Shown here: positions 49,958 through 58,082 of the stretch, one piece after another
How positions within the stretch are numbered: position 1 is the stretch's first letter
Layout: the number at the start of each line of letters is the position of its first letter
Source: Halobacillus_B rhizosphaerae
GTDB lineage: Bacteria > Bacillota > Bacilli > Bacillales > Halobacillaceae
Reading direction: 5' to 3'
Assembly: GCF_046719735.1 (NCBI RefSeq)
Contig: NZ_JAUTWQ010000003.1
Span: 62,001-126,000, forward strand
DNA length: 64,000 nucleotides
Notes under the pieces: model-generated
The model's database searches: none
The model's input: the letters and a program-made list of their open reading frames with translations, nothing else
Told to the model about the DNA's origin: nothing
Made by a program: the position numbers and the translations under genes

Positions 49958-50292
49958 TGGTCATCATCCTCTTCAATTTTTAAAGTTCCATTCTCATACA
50001 ATTCTTTCTTATGTTGCCTGTGCTTTTTTATATAATCTCTATGCTTATCTTTGGAATAATACCTTTGATCCTTTCTTCTTTCCGCATACAGCTTCTTGGC
50101 ATGTTCTTCTCGTTCTGGAAAGAGCTTGAACTGTATTGTTCTTCTGCTTACATTATACTTCTTGGATAAACTGTGAATACTAGCACCATTTTCATAATCG
50201 TTCTTGATGCTCTCTACATCTGTTTCAGTTAATTTTACTCTTTTGTCATGAGCCTTGTTATTAATTGGAGTGCTATCATATTTATGTGGCAT
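49954..50292 (-). CDS. Helix-turn-helix protein (resolvase/transposase type HTH)
   Basis: 112 residues from MPHKYDSTPINNKAHDKRVK. LTETDVESIKNDYENGASIH then SLSKKYNVSRRTIQFKLFPE is a Hin/Sigma-70 region-4 type HTH. A basic tail follows. Probably a DNA-binding regulator; no catalytic domain. Confidence 0.78.
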   Translation of the reverse strand: MPHKYDSTPINNKAHDKRVKLTETDVESIKNDYENGASIHSLSKKYNVSRRTIQFKLFPEREEHAKKLYAERRKDQRYYSKDKHRDYIKKHRQHKKELYENGTLKIEEDDDQ

Positions 50293-50309
50293 TGTTAAGC
50301 TACTTCCTT

Positions 50310-50507
50310 TCAAATGTAAGCTAGTATAGAGCCATTTTGAATTAAATTATAGCTTATCTTGTTTTCCTTGTACTCTTGTAATGACTGAACAAATTCATTA
50401 GCTCTCTCATGAGCTTCTTTGACGGTTAAATGAGACATATTTTTCTTTCCTACAACTTGGTTAGCACCATATTCCTTATTAAATTCAAGAACCACTGCTT
50501 CTAACAT
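50310..50507 (-). CDS. Hypothetical protein
   Basis: 65 residues, helical (VKEAHERANEFVQSLQEYKE). Driven by the palindrome-class promoter at 50552. Function unknown. Confidence 0.7.
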   Translation of the reverse strand: MLEAVVLEFNKEYGANQVVGKKNMSHLTVKEAHERANEFVQSLQEYKENKISYNLIQNGSILAYI

Positions 50508-50551
50508 GATAATCTTCCTTTCATAAAACGATTCTTTTATTAACTATATTC

Positions 50552-50586
50552 ATCTTACCATCTTTTTATTCGCTTGTAAAGCGAAA
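50552..50586 (-). promoter_or_regulatory. Palindrome-class promoter 2
   Basis: TTTACA, 17 bases, TAAGAT; palindrome TTCGCTTTACAAGCGAA over the -35. Confidence 0.75.
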
Positions 50587-50587
50587 T

Positions 50588-50618
50588 GGTTAAAAAATAT
50601 TAGGGGCATAAAGCCCCT
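50588..50618 (-). terminator. Terminator after the NAMPT gene
   Basis: AGGGGC, TTTAT, GCCCCT, then AATATTTTTTAA on the minus strand. Confidence 0.8.
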
Positions 50619-50621
50619 ATT

Positions 50622-52121
50622 TTAAATTAAGTCTGATTTTCCATGTAAACGTTCACGAATTTCTGAAAGAGATTCATCACGTTCAAGCCTACCATTAATG
50701 AATACTGTTTCTAATTTGTCTTGTATAACATTAACAGTGTCTTGTTTATATAGACCATCGACTGCTTCTAACTCGCCTTTTTCATTTTCTATAACTACAA
50801 CACGACCTTTTAAAGACTTCTTAGTTCCATCATCCGTCTTAGGGTCTTTATAGATTAATCGTTCTTCACCATCAACTTTTGCATAAGTTGCTTTCATTGC
50901 AAAACCAAGCGTATCTCTTGTATTGTACTGGAATGTAAAGCTACCGATACCAAAGACAATATTCGTGCTTGCAAATCCTTTATGTTCAAGCTGATTGAGA
51001 ATTTCTTCTGCACGTTCTAGAGTGATTGAATCACCATAGATAGCTCCAATATGGGAATCAAGTAATTTATATCCTTGCTCAGTTGTAGTACCTCCAAAGA
51101 TATCCCATAATACTTCTATTAATCCTTTTCGTACAATTGGTTCTTCTGCTTCTGGATCACCACAAATTATCTTTACAGGATCACCACTATCGGGTCTAAT
51201 TACAACTTTGCCATCACGTTTCATAATATCTGATTTTAGTTTAGGAAGATATTCTCCTACAACTTTCCAGAAATCCCATGTGTCAGATACAACTGAAAAT
51301 AATCCATTTGGATACACATTATTAATTAGATGTGCAAACAGATCAAATTCATTTACTTTACCATAGCTACACATGACTGAATGCTCTGTAGCAGGAATGG
51401 AAGTTCCTACAAGTTCTTTTTCGATATTCGCATTATAAAATTCTTCATGATATAAGATAGCAGGAATTGTATCTGTGCCTACAAATGAAAGCAAATGACC
51501 TGCACCAGAAGACATTGATGTTTCTAGACTACCCATGCCTCTCATACTAAAATCATGTCCTTGAAAGCCTACACCAGTAGTATCTCCAACAGTTTTTAAA
51601 GCATATCCGTTTAATAGTTTGCGATACTGATAGGAAATTGTTGCAGAAGTCATTGGTTGCCATAGTTCATTTGACATAATGGTTTCTAAGTAATTTGTAA
51701 GCCAATAAAATCTATCATCACCTGTATTTTCAACAGTAAGCATAGGTACTTTAAATGGCACTAGAGTTCCTTCTTTTACTGCTTTCACATGTACAGGCAG
51801 ATATCCCAATTTGTGTAGCTCTTCAATGTGAGAAGTATCTGGATTTGCTTCACCTAATGTAAATTGAATTACACGTTTGTATTCTGCAACCACTTCTTCA
51901 AGTTTACGATTGAAAAAATTCTCATTAAAGTATTTAATCAAATATTTTTTTACAAAAGATTGGATTCCAAATGCTACCACTTTATCAGCTACCGGGAAGT
52001 ATTTATTAGATCGTGGAGTCCATGTACTATAAATTCTTTGAGTATTGGCAGGGTATTGTTTTCTATGTGAAACCTTATAAAAATCACATAATAATGTAGC
52101 AGGGTAAATGTATTGTGTCAT
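50622..52121 (-). CDS. Nicotinamide phosphoribosyltransferase (NAMPT)
   Basis: 499 residues, full length for the family. Recognisable segments are WQPMTSATISYQYRKLLNGY, DFSMRGMGSLETSMSSGAGH, the VVIRPDSGDPVKI phosphate-binding region and GIGSFTFQYNTRDTLGFAMK. It joins nicotinamide with PRPP to make NMN, the first step of NAD salvage. Many phages use this to restore NAD after NADase-type defences deplete it (established for phage NAD-reconstitution pathways). Its partner here is a PRPP synthetase 14 bases upstream. No NMN adenylyltransferase is in the window. Confidence 0.94.
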   Translation of the reverse strand: MTQYIYPATLLCDFYKVSHRKQYPANTQRIYSTWTPRSNKYFPVADKVVAFGIQSFVKKYLIKYFNENFFNRKLEEVVAEYKRVIQFTLGEANPDTSHIEELHKLGYLPVHVKAVKEGTLVPFKVPMLTVENTGDDRFYWLTNYLETIMSNELWQPMTSATISYQYRKLLNGYALKTVGDTTGVGFQGHDFSMRGMGSLETSMSSGAGHLLSFVGTDTIPAILYHEEFYNANIEKELVGTSIPATEHSVMCSYGKVNEFDLFAHLINNVYPNGLFSVVSDTWDFWKVVGEYLPKLKSDIMKRDGKVVIRPDSGDPVKIICGDPEAEEPIVRKGLIEVLWDIFGGTTTEQGYKLLDSHIGAIYGDSITLERAEEILNQLEHKGFASTNIVFGIGSFTFQYNTRDTLGFAMKATYAKVDGEERLIYKDPKTDDGTKKSLKGRVVVIENEKGELEAVDGLYKQDTVNVIQDKLETVFINGRLERDESLSEIRERLHGKSDLI

Positions 52122-52134
52122 TTAAACCACTCCT

Positions 52135-52959
52135 TTAATCATTTATTGTAAAAACTGTAAGTTTTTCATCATACTGTTTGTTCAACCAAATACCATTTTT
52201 TGTCATAATTGTATTAGTAGTAAAAACACCATCAATGAAGTCTGTTTTAAATATGTCACCATCAAAAATACTATCTTCTGCATGTGCTACTAGTAAGTAG
52301 ATTTTGTCTGCACCTAACTCTTTAAGTTTCTTAGCACTAAACATAAATGTACCACCATAACTGCTTAAATCATCTACAATAATTACATTGAAGGGGTCAT
52401 TCGGTACTTTACCCACGACCTCAAGACTCTCAATTTTACCTGTCTTAAAATCACGATGTTTATGTCCGACCAAATGAGGATGATTCATTTTAGAATACCT
52501 TTTGCTTGCTCCTGCATCTGGGAAGAACAATACATCTCTATCTTCATTAAATCCAACATCCTCCATGACAACAGGGAGAAGATCAAAATTAATAAATATT
52601 GGTGCTGAATTATTTAGAAGGGCAGGGGTAACGTCTGAATGTGGTTCAAAAACTTGCACTAGGTCAAAATATAGGTGATTTATAAAATCTGCTACATATT
52701 TAAGTGTGAAAGCTGAACCATCTTCACTTCTATCCATTCTGCTGTAAGGCATATAGAATATTGCTAGAGTAGTAGGTAGATTGAAATTCTGATCTAAATA
52801 TTTCTTCACAAACATAAGCTTGATTAAATCTGAATCATTACCATATTTAAAATCAACGACATTTATTTCCTCATCACTATGGATGCTACTTTCAACCAAA
52901 CGTGTTTCACCATTCGGGAAACTTGCAAATTCAACCTCTTTACCATTAACTTTAATCAT
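52135..52959 (-). CDS. prs: Ribose-phosphate pyrophosphokinase (PRPP synthetase)
   Basis: 274 residues from the ATG seven bases after AGGAGG. Signatures are FASFPNGETRLVE, YMPYSRMDRSEDGSAFTLKY and the PRPP loop VIIVDDLSSYGGTF. It makes PRPP from ribose-5-phosphate and ATP, feeding the NAMPT gene directly downstream. It is shorter than cellular Prs (about 315), as is usual for phage forms, and may lack ADP allosteric control. Confidence 0.92.
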   Translation of the reverse strand: MIKVNGKEVEFASFPNGETRLVESSIHSDEEINVVDFKYGNDSDLIKLMFVKKYLDQNFNLPTTLAIFYMPYSRMDRSEDGSAFTLKYVADFINHLYFDLVQVFEPHSDVTPALLNNSAPIFINFDLLPVVMEDVGFNEDRDVLFFPDAGASKRYSKMNHPHLVGHKHRDFKTGKIESLEVVGKVPNDPFNVIIVDDLSSYGGTFMFSAKKLKELGADKIYLLVAHAEDSIFDGDIFKTDFIDGVFTTNTIMTKNGIWLNKQYDEKLTVFTIND

Positions 52960-52970
52960 TTCCATTCCTC

Positions 52971-53165
52971 CTATTGTATTTGGTCATGGTATTGATCCAC
53001 ATATACCTGCAATTCTTTATCAGTTAAAGTTTCAAAATAAATCTTCTTTAATCCAGTGACTTTTGACAATGAATTAACAATAGCTTTTCTTTCATCAATC
53101 TTCTTCCAATTATGTTTGACACTACTTATGTATTTTTTTACTTGTTTCTCAAGCAAGGATATCAA
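52971..53165 (-). CDS. Small hypothetical protein upstream of prs
   Basis: 64 residues, basic and helical (KQVKKYISSVKHNWKKIDER). First cistron before prs-NAMPT. Function unknown. Confidence 0.7.
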   Translation of the reverse strand: MISLLEKQVKKYISSVKHNWKKIDERKAIVNSLSKVTGLKKIYFETLTDKELQVYVDQYHDQIQ

Positions 53166-53169
53166 CTCC

Positions 53170-53195
53170 TATATAATTATTTATTGTACTTATGA
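53170..53195 (-). promoter_or_regulatory. RBS-proximal operator box before the NAD operon
   Basis: Minus strand AAGTACAATAAATAATTATATAGGAG. Confidence 0.5.
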
Positions 53196-53339
53196 AGCGT
53201 TTAATTCTTTATTTCTCTTTTCCATTTGCTGATCTACATAATCACAAAAAGTGAAATTTGGGTCTGCCATAAAAAATGGATTAGCTCTAAATTCTTCTGC
53301 AAATTGTTCAAGCAGAGATTCAGTAAGAATTTCTCTCAT
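53190..53339 (-). CDS. 49-residue hypothetical protein
   Basis: ATG 53337-53339; helical, ESLLEQFAEEFRANPFFMAD. Directly precedes the NAD operon and shares its promoter at 53363. Function unknown. Confidence 0.65.
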   Translation of the reverse strand: MREILTESLLEQFAEEFRANPFFMADPNFTFCDYVDQQMEKRNKELNAS

Positions 53340-53362
53340 TGTCAATCAACTCCTTCTTAATC

Positions 53363-53391
53363 AGATTATCATTATTTGTTGTATTTGTCAA
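53363..53391 (-). promoter_or_regulatory. Operator-containing promoter of the NAD salvage operon
   Basis: TTGACA, 17 bases with ATACAACAAATAAT, TAATCT. An intercistronic-type element (near 53393-53412) lies upstream. Confidence 0.8.
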
Positions 53392-53435
53392 TGGATAAAA
53401 TGAGGTTTTTATCAAAATATTTGGGTAGGCATTAT

Positions 53436-53456
53436 CCCCTCAAGAGAGGGGTTTTT
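53436..53456 (+). terminator. Hairpin with plus-strand U-tract
   Basis: CCCCTC, AAGA, GAGGGG, TTTTT on the plus strand. On the minus strand the tail is ATAATG, so for the gene ending at 53461 it may serve only as a 3-prime stabilising hairpin. Confidence 0.55.
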
Positions 53457-53460
53457 AAAA

Positions 53461-53847
53461 TTAGTCAACTAATGATTCAACCATTATTCTTGATGACTTA
53501 CAGATGCTTTCAGTACGATCCTTTATAGTGTCCTTTATATAGTTCTCTCTCCATATTTCAAGACACTTATAGAATGTATACCAGGCATCCATCTGTATAA
53601 CAGCATGATCTTCCGTAACGGTCTTCGCAAAGATATCTCTTTCACTGGTCATACTACTGTTTATAAAATCTGAGAACTCTTTTGCAACTTCTTCCCCACT
53701 TATACGATTTTCATGTTCTTCTTTACTAATCTGATCCATTAGATGAAGAATTTCATCTACAGACATTTTTTCATTACCATCCACTTCTTGAATCACTTCT
53801 TTTAATTCCTTAAATGCTTTCCCATATTGTATGAGCAATCCAATCAC
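53461..53847 (-). CDS. Hypothetical helical protein
   Basis: 128 residues, helical and acidic (FKELKEVIQEVDGNEKMSVD). Function unknown. Confidence 0.72.
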   Translation of the reverse strand: MIGLLIQYGKAFKELKEVIQEVDGNEKMSVDEILHLMDQISKEEHENRISGEEVAKEFSDFINSSMTSERDIFAKTVTEDHAVIQMDAWYTFYKCLEIWRENYIKDTIKDRTESICKSSRIMVESLVD

Positions 53848-53867
53848 TCCTTTTTATAACTATATGC

Positions 53868-53896
53868 ATCTTATCATAATTTATTGCACTTGAATA
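53868..53896 (-). promoter_or_regulatory. Operator-containing promoter, weak -35
   Basis: TATTCA, 17 bases with GTGCAATAAATTAT, TAAGAT; for 53847. Confidence 0.6.
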
Positions 53897-53905
53897 TAAT
53901 AAAAA

Positions 53906-54079
53906 TTAATATTTCCGTAATCTGTTTTCTGCATACTCCACAGCTTTGAAAAAATCTCTTTCTCCATACTTAGGTGGTTCACCATCTGCTTTACACATTT
54001 CATTTTCTGCTTGGAGTGCTGATACATCCATCATTATAAAAGATGCTAATAACATTTTGTCTGCTTCTGAATAAGCCAT
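53906..54079 (-). CDS. 57-residue hypothetical protein
   Basis: MAYSEADKMLLASFIMMDVS onward, helical. Start 54077-54079. Function unknown. Confidence 0.65.
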   Translation of the reverse strand: MAYSEADKMLLASFIMMDVSALQAENEMCKADGEPPKYGERDFFKAVEYAENRLRKY

Positions 54080-54135
54080 AGTGCATTCATTCCTTCGTAG
54101 TTGTAGTAAGTATAGTATGTGTAGGAGATCAGCTT

Positions 54136-54372
54136 CTATTCAACCTCATCTAAATCTACACCATAAATATCTAGAACCCAATATTTGATAGTTGAGTCAT
54201 AATTGATTAAACCATTCCAATTAACGACATGGGCAAACACTTCATTTCTAGACATTTTTAGAATATGGTCATCCATTGAAGCATCATCTTCACTCAGTCC
54301 AAGTCGCTTTCTTACATTTTCAATGACTTCATCATTAGGATATTTTTTTCTTAATTTCTCAGTTACATCCAT
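54136..54372 (-). CDS. Hypothetical protein
   Basis: 78 residues; KYPNDEVIENVRKRLGLSED then IKYWVLDIYGVDLDEVE. Function unknown. Confidence 0.7.
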   Translation of the reverse strand: MDVTEKLRKKYPNDEVIENVRKRLGLSEDDASMDDHILKMSRNEVFAHVVNWNGLINYDSTIKYWVLDIYGVDLDEVE

Positions 54373-54396
54373 TTGATTTTCCTCCTATTGACCGTT

Positions 54397-54645
54397 TTAT
54401 TCGCTTAATGCATCAGCTAAATAAATTGCAATTACAATTTGTTCCTTCTGTACAAAATCAAATTCTTTCATTGCTCTAGTCTTTCCTAGTTCATTCTTAT
54501 CTAAGACTGCTACACCGTAGTCATTTCCTTTTTCATTGAGTTCCTTCTTTTTTAACTGGTATAATTGTAAATTCTCAAATAGAGATTGTTTGCTTAACTT
54601 GCTTTTAATATCATCTAAATCCCAATCGCTTAATTCTACTGGCAT
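54397..54645 (-). CDS. Hypothetical protein
   Basis: 82 residues, helical with LDKNELGKTRAMKEFDFVQK. Function unknown. Confidence 0.7.
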   Translation of the reverse strand: MPVELSDWDLDDIKSKLSKQSLFENLQLYQLKKKELNEKGNDYGVAVLDKNELGKTRAMKEFDFVQKEQIVIAIYLADALSE

Positions 54646-54656
54646 TATAAACCCTC

Positions 54657-54815
54657 CTAATAGTGAGTATCAGATATTTTATTTCTTACCCAATCTTTAG
54701 CTAGTTCAAGAGTTCTCTTTCTGGCTTGCAATCTGTCATTTTTAGTTATTCGATAATGTCCTTTTTCAATCTTAGTTATAGTGTAACCATGAAGTGTGTA
54801 TGTTTTATTTTCCAT
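54657..54815 (-). CDS. 52-residue basic protein
   Basis: MENKTYTLHGYTITKIEKGH onward; a beta hairpin and basic helix (RLQARKRTLELAKDWVRNKI). The chosen ATG is eight bases after GGAGG. It overlaps the upstream gene. Function unknown. Confidence 0.65.
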   Translation of the reverse strand: MENKTYTLHGYTITKIEKGHYRITKNDRLQARKRTLELAKDWVRNKISDTHY

Positions 54816-54969
54816 CTTCATTACCTCCTAATGACCAATTAAAACCAACTTTCATGTAATCTAGATGAGGGTAATTTTCTAAAAGAAACCTCATGCATTC
54901 CCATTCTGTTCCTTCATGATAGATCGCATTATTCCTAGTATCTATAACAGCATATTTTTTATTGGACAC
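54805..54969 (-). CDS. 54-residue hypothetical protein
   Basis: GTG 54967-54969 after GGGAGGATTTAAAT. Contains KKYAVIDTRNNAIYHEGTEW, a two-strand unit. Function unknown. Confidence 0.62.
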   Translation of the reverse strand: MSNKKYAVIDTRNNAIYHEGTEWECMRFLLENYPHLDYMKVGFNWSLGGNEDGK

Positions 54970-55012
54970 ATTTAAATCCTCCCAATGGTTAAAAGATTTT
55001 ATTTTATCTTTT

Positions 55013-55189
55013 TTACAAACCTTTCAACATACCAGACTTTTCAAGTTCTTCATCAGCTTTTATGCAAAATTTCAATGCCTGTTCATTGTCTCCATTATGA
55101 TAAGCTACTCTAGCTTTTTTTATAAATTCCATATAATTCTTCAAATGATCTGTCATGCTCTGCTGTTCATCCTGTTCATACATGCTCAT
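55013..55189 (-). CDS. Small helical repeat-like protein
   Basis: 58 residues from MSMYEQDEQQSMTDHLKNYM. ARVAYHNGDNEQALKFCIKA resembles one TPR helix pair. It starts at an ATGA overlap with the upstream stop. Function unknown. Confidence 0.62.
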   Translation of the reverse strand: MSMYEQDEQQSMTDHLKNYMEFIKKARVAYHNGDNEQALKFCIKADEELEKSGMLKGL

Positions 55190-55323
55190 TTCACACCACA
55201 TTTTTTCTTATTCAAACGTCTAGCAACTTCTCTTTTCCCACGCTTCATACGTTCGTCACAATCATTACAGATTGACTTATTGATCGTCTTGTCTTCACAT
55301 ATATCACATAATCTAACTTTCAT
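55186..55323 (-). CDS. 45-residue zinc-knuckle basic protein
   Basis: CDICEDKTI and CNDCDERMKRGKREVARR give a ribbon with a basic tail. ATG 55321-55323. Possible nucleic-acid binding. Confidence 0.65.
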   Translation of the reverse strand: MKVRLCDICEDKTINKSICNDCDERMKRGKREVARRLNKKKCGVK

Positions 55324-55366
55324 TGTAGCCACCCCTTCCTAATGGTTAAAAGAATTATTTTATTCA

Positions 55367-55543
55367 TTATTTTTCTTCATTAATTCTTCTTTTAACAATT
55401 ATTTCCCCTCTTATTTCTCCTACTAGCTCCCAACTATAATAGCCAATTTTGTTAAGTATTTTTAAAAGCGACCATTCGATTATTCCATCACACTCATATT
55501 TTCCTTGATGTACAGTTATTACATCATACTCAAAATCACCCAT
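55367..55543 (-). CDS. 58-residue hypothetical protein
   Basis: MGDFEYDVITVHQGKYECDG onward, six bases after GGAGGG. The layout IEWSLLKILNKIGYYSWELV resembles DUF4177 (YDxxxV... LNxxGxxGWELV). Function unknown. Confidence 0.68.
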   Translation of the reverse strand: MGDFEYDVITVHQGKYECDGIIEWSLLKILNKIGYYSWELVGEIRGEIIVKRRINEEK

Positions 55544-55575
55544 ATTCAACCCTCCTAATGGTTAAAATAACTATT

Positions 55576-55773
55576 TTATGAATTTAATTCTATTTTATCT
55601 GTCCATTTTTTCATTGTTTCAATACTACCAACAAAATTATCTTTACCAAACGTTCTAATTAATCCTTGAATTTGGTTATTTGTTTTAGTGTCTGGTAGAT
55701 TACCATTTAGAATTTCTTCTTGTACTTCCCTTAAAAGTGTAAGTGCTGTGTCCATCTTTTCGTGTAAATTCAT
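55576..55773 (-). CDS. Hypothetical helical protein
   Basis: 65 residues, MDTALTLLREVQEEILNGNL in the first half. Function unknown. Confidence 0.68.
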   Translation of the reverse strand: MNLHEKMDTALTLLREVQEEILNGNLPDTKTNNQIQGLIRTFGKDNFVGSIETMKKWTDKIELNS

Positions 55774-55797
55774 TAAATCATCTCCCTTTGTATAAAA

Positions 55798-56277
55798 TTA
55801 ACCTTTTAACTTATTGTTCAATGAATCATATTCCAGTTCAAGAACTGATTTTTCTGATTGTATCCTCTTTAATATCTCTAATGCTTCTAATTCTTTTTCA
55901 ATGGTTGATTTTTGTAATGCTAAGTTCTCTTCTAACTTTCTTCTTGTGATATGATCTTCATTCTCAAATTCATCCATGTAGTCTTTTAGATCATCAAACT
56001 TTGTTGTACACGTAACCATCCTAAAACCACGTTCTTCATAATAATCTAGAGCATTATATGGTATGCCAATATTTTTTAATTCATTTGTAACTACGGCATA
56101 ATTGAAAACAGGAGTTATAATAATTTGATATTTTACATTTTCTTCTCTCAATTTTGCTGTAAATTTATCCATTTCACCTTTATACTTCTGAATCGGTTTA
56201 AAATTTTCTCTTTCTGTATATCCATCCTTTTCCCATTTTATAGTGTAATAATCAACTACATATTTATCTTTGTTCAA
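55798..56277 (-). CDS. Hypothetical protein with coiled-coil tail
   Basis: 159 residues from TTG 56275-56277, five bases after GAGGTG. An alpha/beta head (KYQIIITPVFNYAVVTNELK) and a helical tail (LEALEILKRIQSEKSVLELE). Function unknown. Confidence 0.7.
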   Translation of the reverse strand: MNKDKYVVDYYTIKWEKDGYTERENFKPIQKYKGEMDKFTAKLREENVKYQIIITPVFNYAVVTNELKNIGIPYNALDYYEERGFRMVTCTTKFDDLKDYMDEFENEDHITRRKLEENLALQKSTIEKELEALEILKRIQSEKSVLELEYDSLNNKLKG

Positions 56278-56298
56278 ATGATTCACCTCTAATTTAAA

Positions 56299-56325
56299 TA
56301 TATGCTTATTTATTGCGCTTATCAA
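56299..56325 (-). promoter_or_regulatory. Operator box with weak promoter
   Basis: Minus strand TTGATA, 17 bases with GCGCAATAAATAAG, TATATT, inside the 3-prime end of 56306-56608. Confidence 0.55.
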
Positions 56326-56608
56326 TACTTTTTTTAATGCCACTCATCATTAATTCATTTAGAAAATCGTTAATGTCTGGTACTTCAAAAACTATACTTT
56401 CACCCTCAATTTCGATAAGATCATCAATCTCCTCCATTTCTTTTGATATGGACTCAAGTTCCTTTTTAATCTTCATGCAGTCAATTTCATTAGGTATTGG
56501 TAGTTCACCATCATCAAATGTATCTTTCAAAGTAGTAAGGTTAATACATTCTACATCACCATCACGCAAGAACTTATCAATATAACGATCCATTTGCTCT
56601 TTCTTCAT
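56306..56608 (-). CDS. Hypothetical acidic protein
   Basis: 100 residues, helical and acidic (KIKKELESISKEMEEIDDLI). Driven by the palindrome-class promoter at 56641. Function unknown. Confidence 0.72.
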   Translation of the reverse strand: MKKEQMDRYIDKFLRDGDVECINLTTLKDTFDDGELPIPNEIDCMKIKKELESISKEMEEIDDLIEIEGESIVFEVPDINDFLNELMMSGIKKSIDKRNK

Positions 56609-56640
56609 TTAAGAAGCACCTCCAAATTTGATTATACCTA

Positions 56641-56675
56641 ATTATAGCACGTATGAGTTCGCTTTACAAGCGATT
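56641..56675 (-). promoter_or_regulatory. Palindrome-class promoter 3
   Basis: TTGTAA, 17 bases, TATAAT; palindrome ATCGCTTGTAAAGCGAA. The downstream bases TAGGTATAATCAAA recur at promoters 4 and 5. Confidence 0.78.
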
Positions 56676-56836
56676 TATTTAACTGTTTTTATTTTTTCTA
56701 TAATTTCAACAACTTCATAAATCTGCTTTGGTGTTATACCATCAATCTCAGCTTTTAGGATTAATTTAATCATTTCTTCATCTGCATTGTTTTGTCTGAG
56801 ATGATATTCTAAAGCTCTTAATTTATCTGATATCAA
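56675..56836 (-). CDS. 53-residue hypothetical protein
   Basis: TTG 56834-56836, five bases after GGAGGGGTG. Helical (KLRALEYHLRQNNADEEMIK). Function unknown. Confidence 0.62.
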   Translation of the reverse strand: MISDKLRALEYHLRQNNADEEMIKLILKAEIDGITPKQIYEVVEIIEKIKTVK

Positions 56837-56840
56837 AAAA

Positions 56841-57065
56841 TCACCCCTCCATCTTAATAAAATTGCCCTGTCTATAAATATATTCACCTTCTGCTAAAAC
56901 AAACACTCTTCCTTCATCTTCCTCATCTGCCCATTCTTGTTTGACAACTTCCTTTAATGTAGCTAATTCATAGTCATACTCTTGTGGCATTTGTTCTTTT
57001 ACTTCAAATAAATCCTTGGGTTCATTATCGCTTACAGTATCATAAAAGTATACATAACTTTTCAT
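56841..57065 (-). CDS. Hypothetical protein
   Basis: 74 residues, MKSYVYFYDTVSDNEPKDLF onward; beta-alpha-beta. Function unknown. Confidence 0.7.
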   Translation of the reverse strand: MKSYVYFYDTVSDNEPKDLFEVKEQMPQEYDYELATLKEVVKQEWADEEDEGRVFVLAEGEYIYRQGNFIKMEG

Positions 57066-57088
57066 GATAATCTCAACTCCCTTTTTAA

Positions 57089-57274
57089 TTATTTCATTAT
57101 TGGAAATGGTTCTACAGTATATACTTCTTCTCCTGCTTTTTCATTCAGTTCATCACATTCTTTCTGAGCTTTCTCTTCATTCTTCCATACACTATGAATT
57201 CCCAGAGCATTTTCTTGCATTTCATCTAGATTATCAGTGTGAATAATAAAGATCATTTGATTTGTTGGTTTCAT
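57089..57274 (-). CDS. Hypothetical protein
   Basis: 61 residues; NEEKAQKECDELNEKAGEEV and YTVEPF match the common phage DUF of the type VYTVEPIPL. Function unknown. Confidence 0.7.
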   Translation of the reverse strand: MKPTNQMIFIIHTDNLDEMQENALGIHSVWKNEEKAQKECDELNEKAGEEVYTVEPFPIMK

Positions 57275-57307
57275 GCCATTATTTCCCTTCTGTTTAAAAT
57301 CAATCTT

Positions 57308-57472
57308 TTATTCAACAGGTTTTACAGTTACAGTAACAGGGTCGCAATGTATAACTTCATGCTTACCTTCAAGTCTTTCGTGTTCAATTACCTCTCCTTT
57401 TTTAAACTTTTGTGGTTCAATGTTAAAGTTAATAAAGTCGCTCCCATCTTTCCACAGTACAAACATTACCAT
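57308..57472 (-). CDS. 54-residue hypothetical protein
   Basis: ATG 57470-57472 after GGAGATGATTGAT. Beta-rich (MVMFVLWKDGSDFINFNIEP). Function unknown. Confidence 0.65.
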   Translation of the reverse strand: MVMFVLWKDGSDFINFNIEPQKFKKGEVIEHERLEGKHEVIHCDPVTVTVKPVE

Positions 57473-57511
57473 ATCAATCATCTCCTTATTAAAGTTAAAA
57501 TCAACATTTAA

Positions 57512-57751
57512 TTAAACCCATTTGTGCATGTTTTTTCTGATTGTATTTAATCTCTTTTCAAATCTTGTCTGATTGGTCATTGAAAGCAATTCTTTTCCTT
57601 CATTATAGAGAAGTTGTTCTAGGGAGTAAAAATCCTCTTCATTCTGATTCTTAGTTCTGCTTTGATCTTTAATTTCATCTTTTAAGAATCCTAACCCATT
57701 GTCTAGAATATGCACTATTGACCTCTTATCAACTGTTCCCCATTTACTCAT
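57512..57751 (-). CDS. Hypothetical protein
   Basis: 79 residues, helical (SLEQLLYNEGKELLSMTNQT). Function unknown. Confidence 0.7.
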   Translation of the reverse strand: MSKWGTVDKRSIVHILDNGLGFLKDEIKDQSRTKNQNEEDFYSLEQLLYNEGKELLSMTNQTRFEKRLNTIRKNMHKWV

Positions 57752-57787
57752 TTGACTACCTCCGTTTGTATAAAATTAGAATATTAT

Positions 57788-58006
57788 TCAATTGAGACTT
57801 GCTTCAAATTCTAATGCATCTTCTTCACTTTGGAATACTCTTGTCTTCAAACCTGCAATCGTAACTCCTACATGTTTAGCATTTTTGATTTGTTCTTCTG
57901 TTGGTAGACCTCCATCCATTGTTGCCAAAACTAATCTTGCATCCACTGTTCCAAAGAATGAATAAGTACCGTTTGGATTTTCCAATAAATGTTTACCAAA
58001 GTTCAT
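57788..58006 (-). CDS. Hypothetical protein
   Basis: 72 residues from MNFGKHLLENPNGTYSFFGT. Contains VRLVLATMDGG-like VDARLVLATMDGGLP. Driven by palindrome-class promoter 4. Function unknown. Confidence 0.7.
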   Translation of the reverse strand: MNFGKHLLENPNGTYSFFGTVDARLVLATMDGGLPTEEQIKNAKHVGVTIAGLKTRVFQSEEDALEFEASLN

Positions 58007-58038
58007 TTCCATCATCTCCTTGTTTTTGATTATACCTT

Positions 58039-58073
58039 ATTATACCATGCTTTGAAATCGCTTGTCAAGCGAA
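58039..58073 (-). promoter_or_regulatory. Palindrome-class promoter 4
   Basis: TTGACA, 18 bases, TATAAT; palindrome TTCGCTTGACAAGCGAT. Confidence 0.78.
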
Positions 58074-58082
58074 TTGTCACCA

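Noticed and set aside
53436..53456. Terminator of a plus-strand transcript
   Set aside because: Good hairpin and U-tract, but no convincing plus promoter or RNA upstream; listed only as a hairpin.
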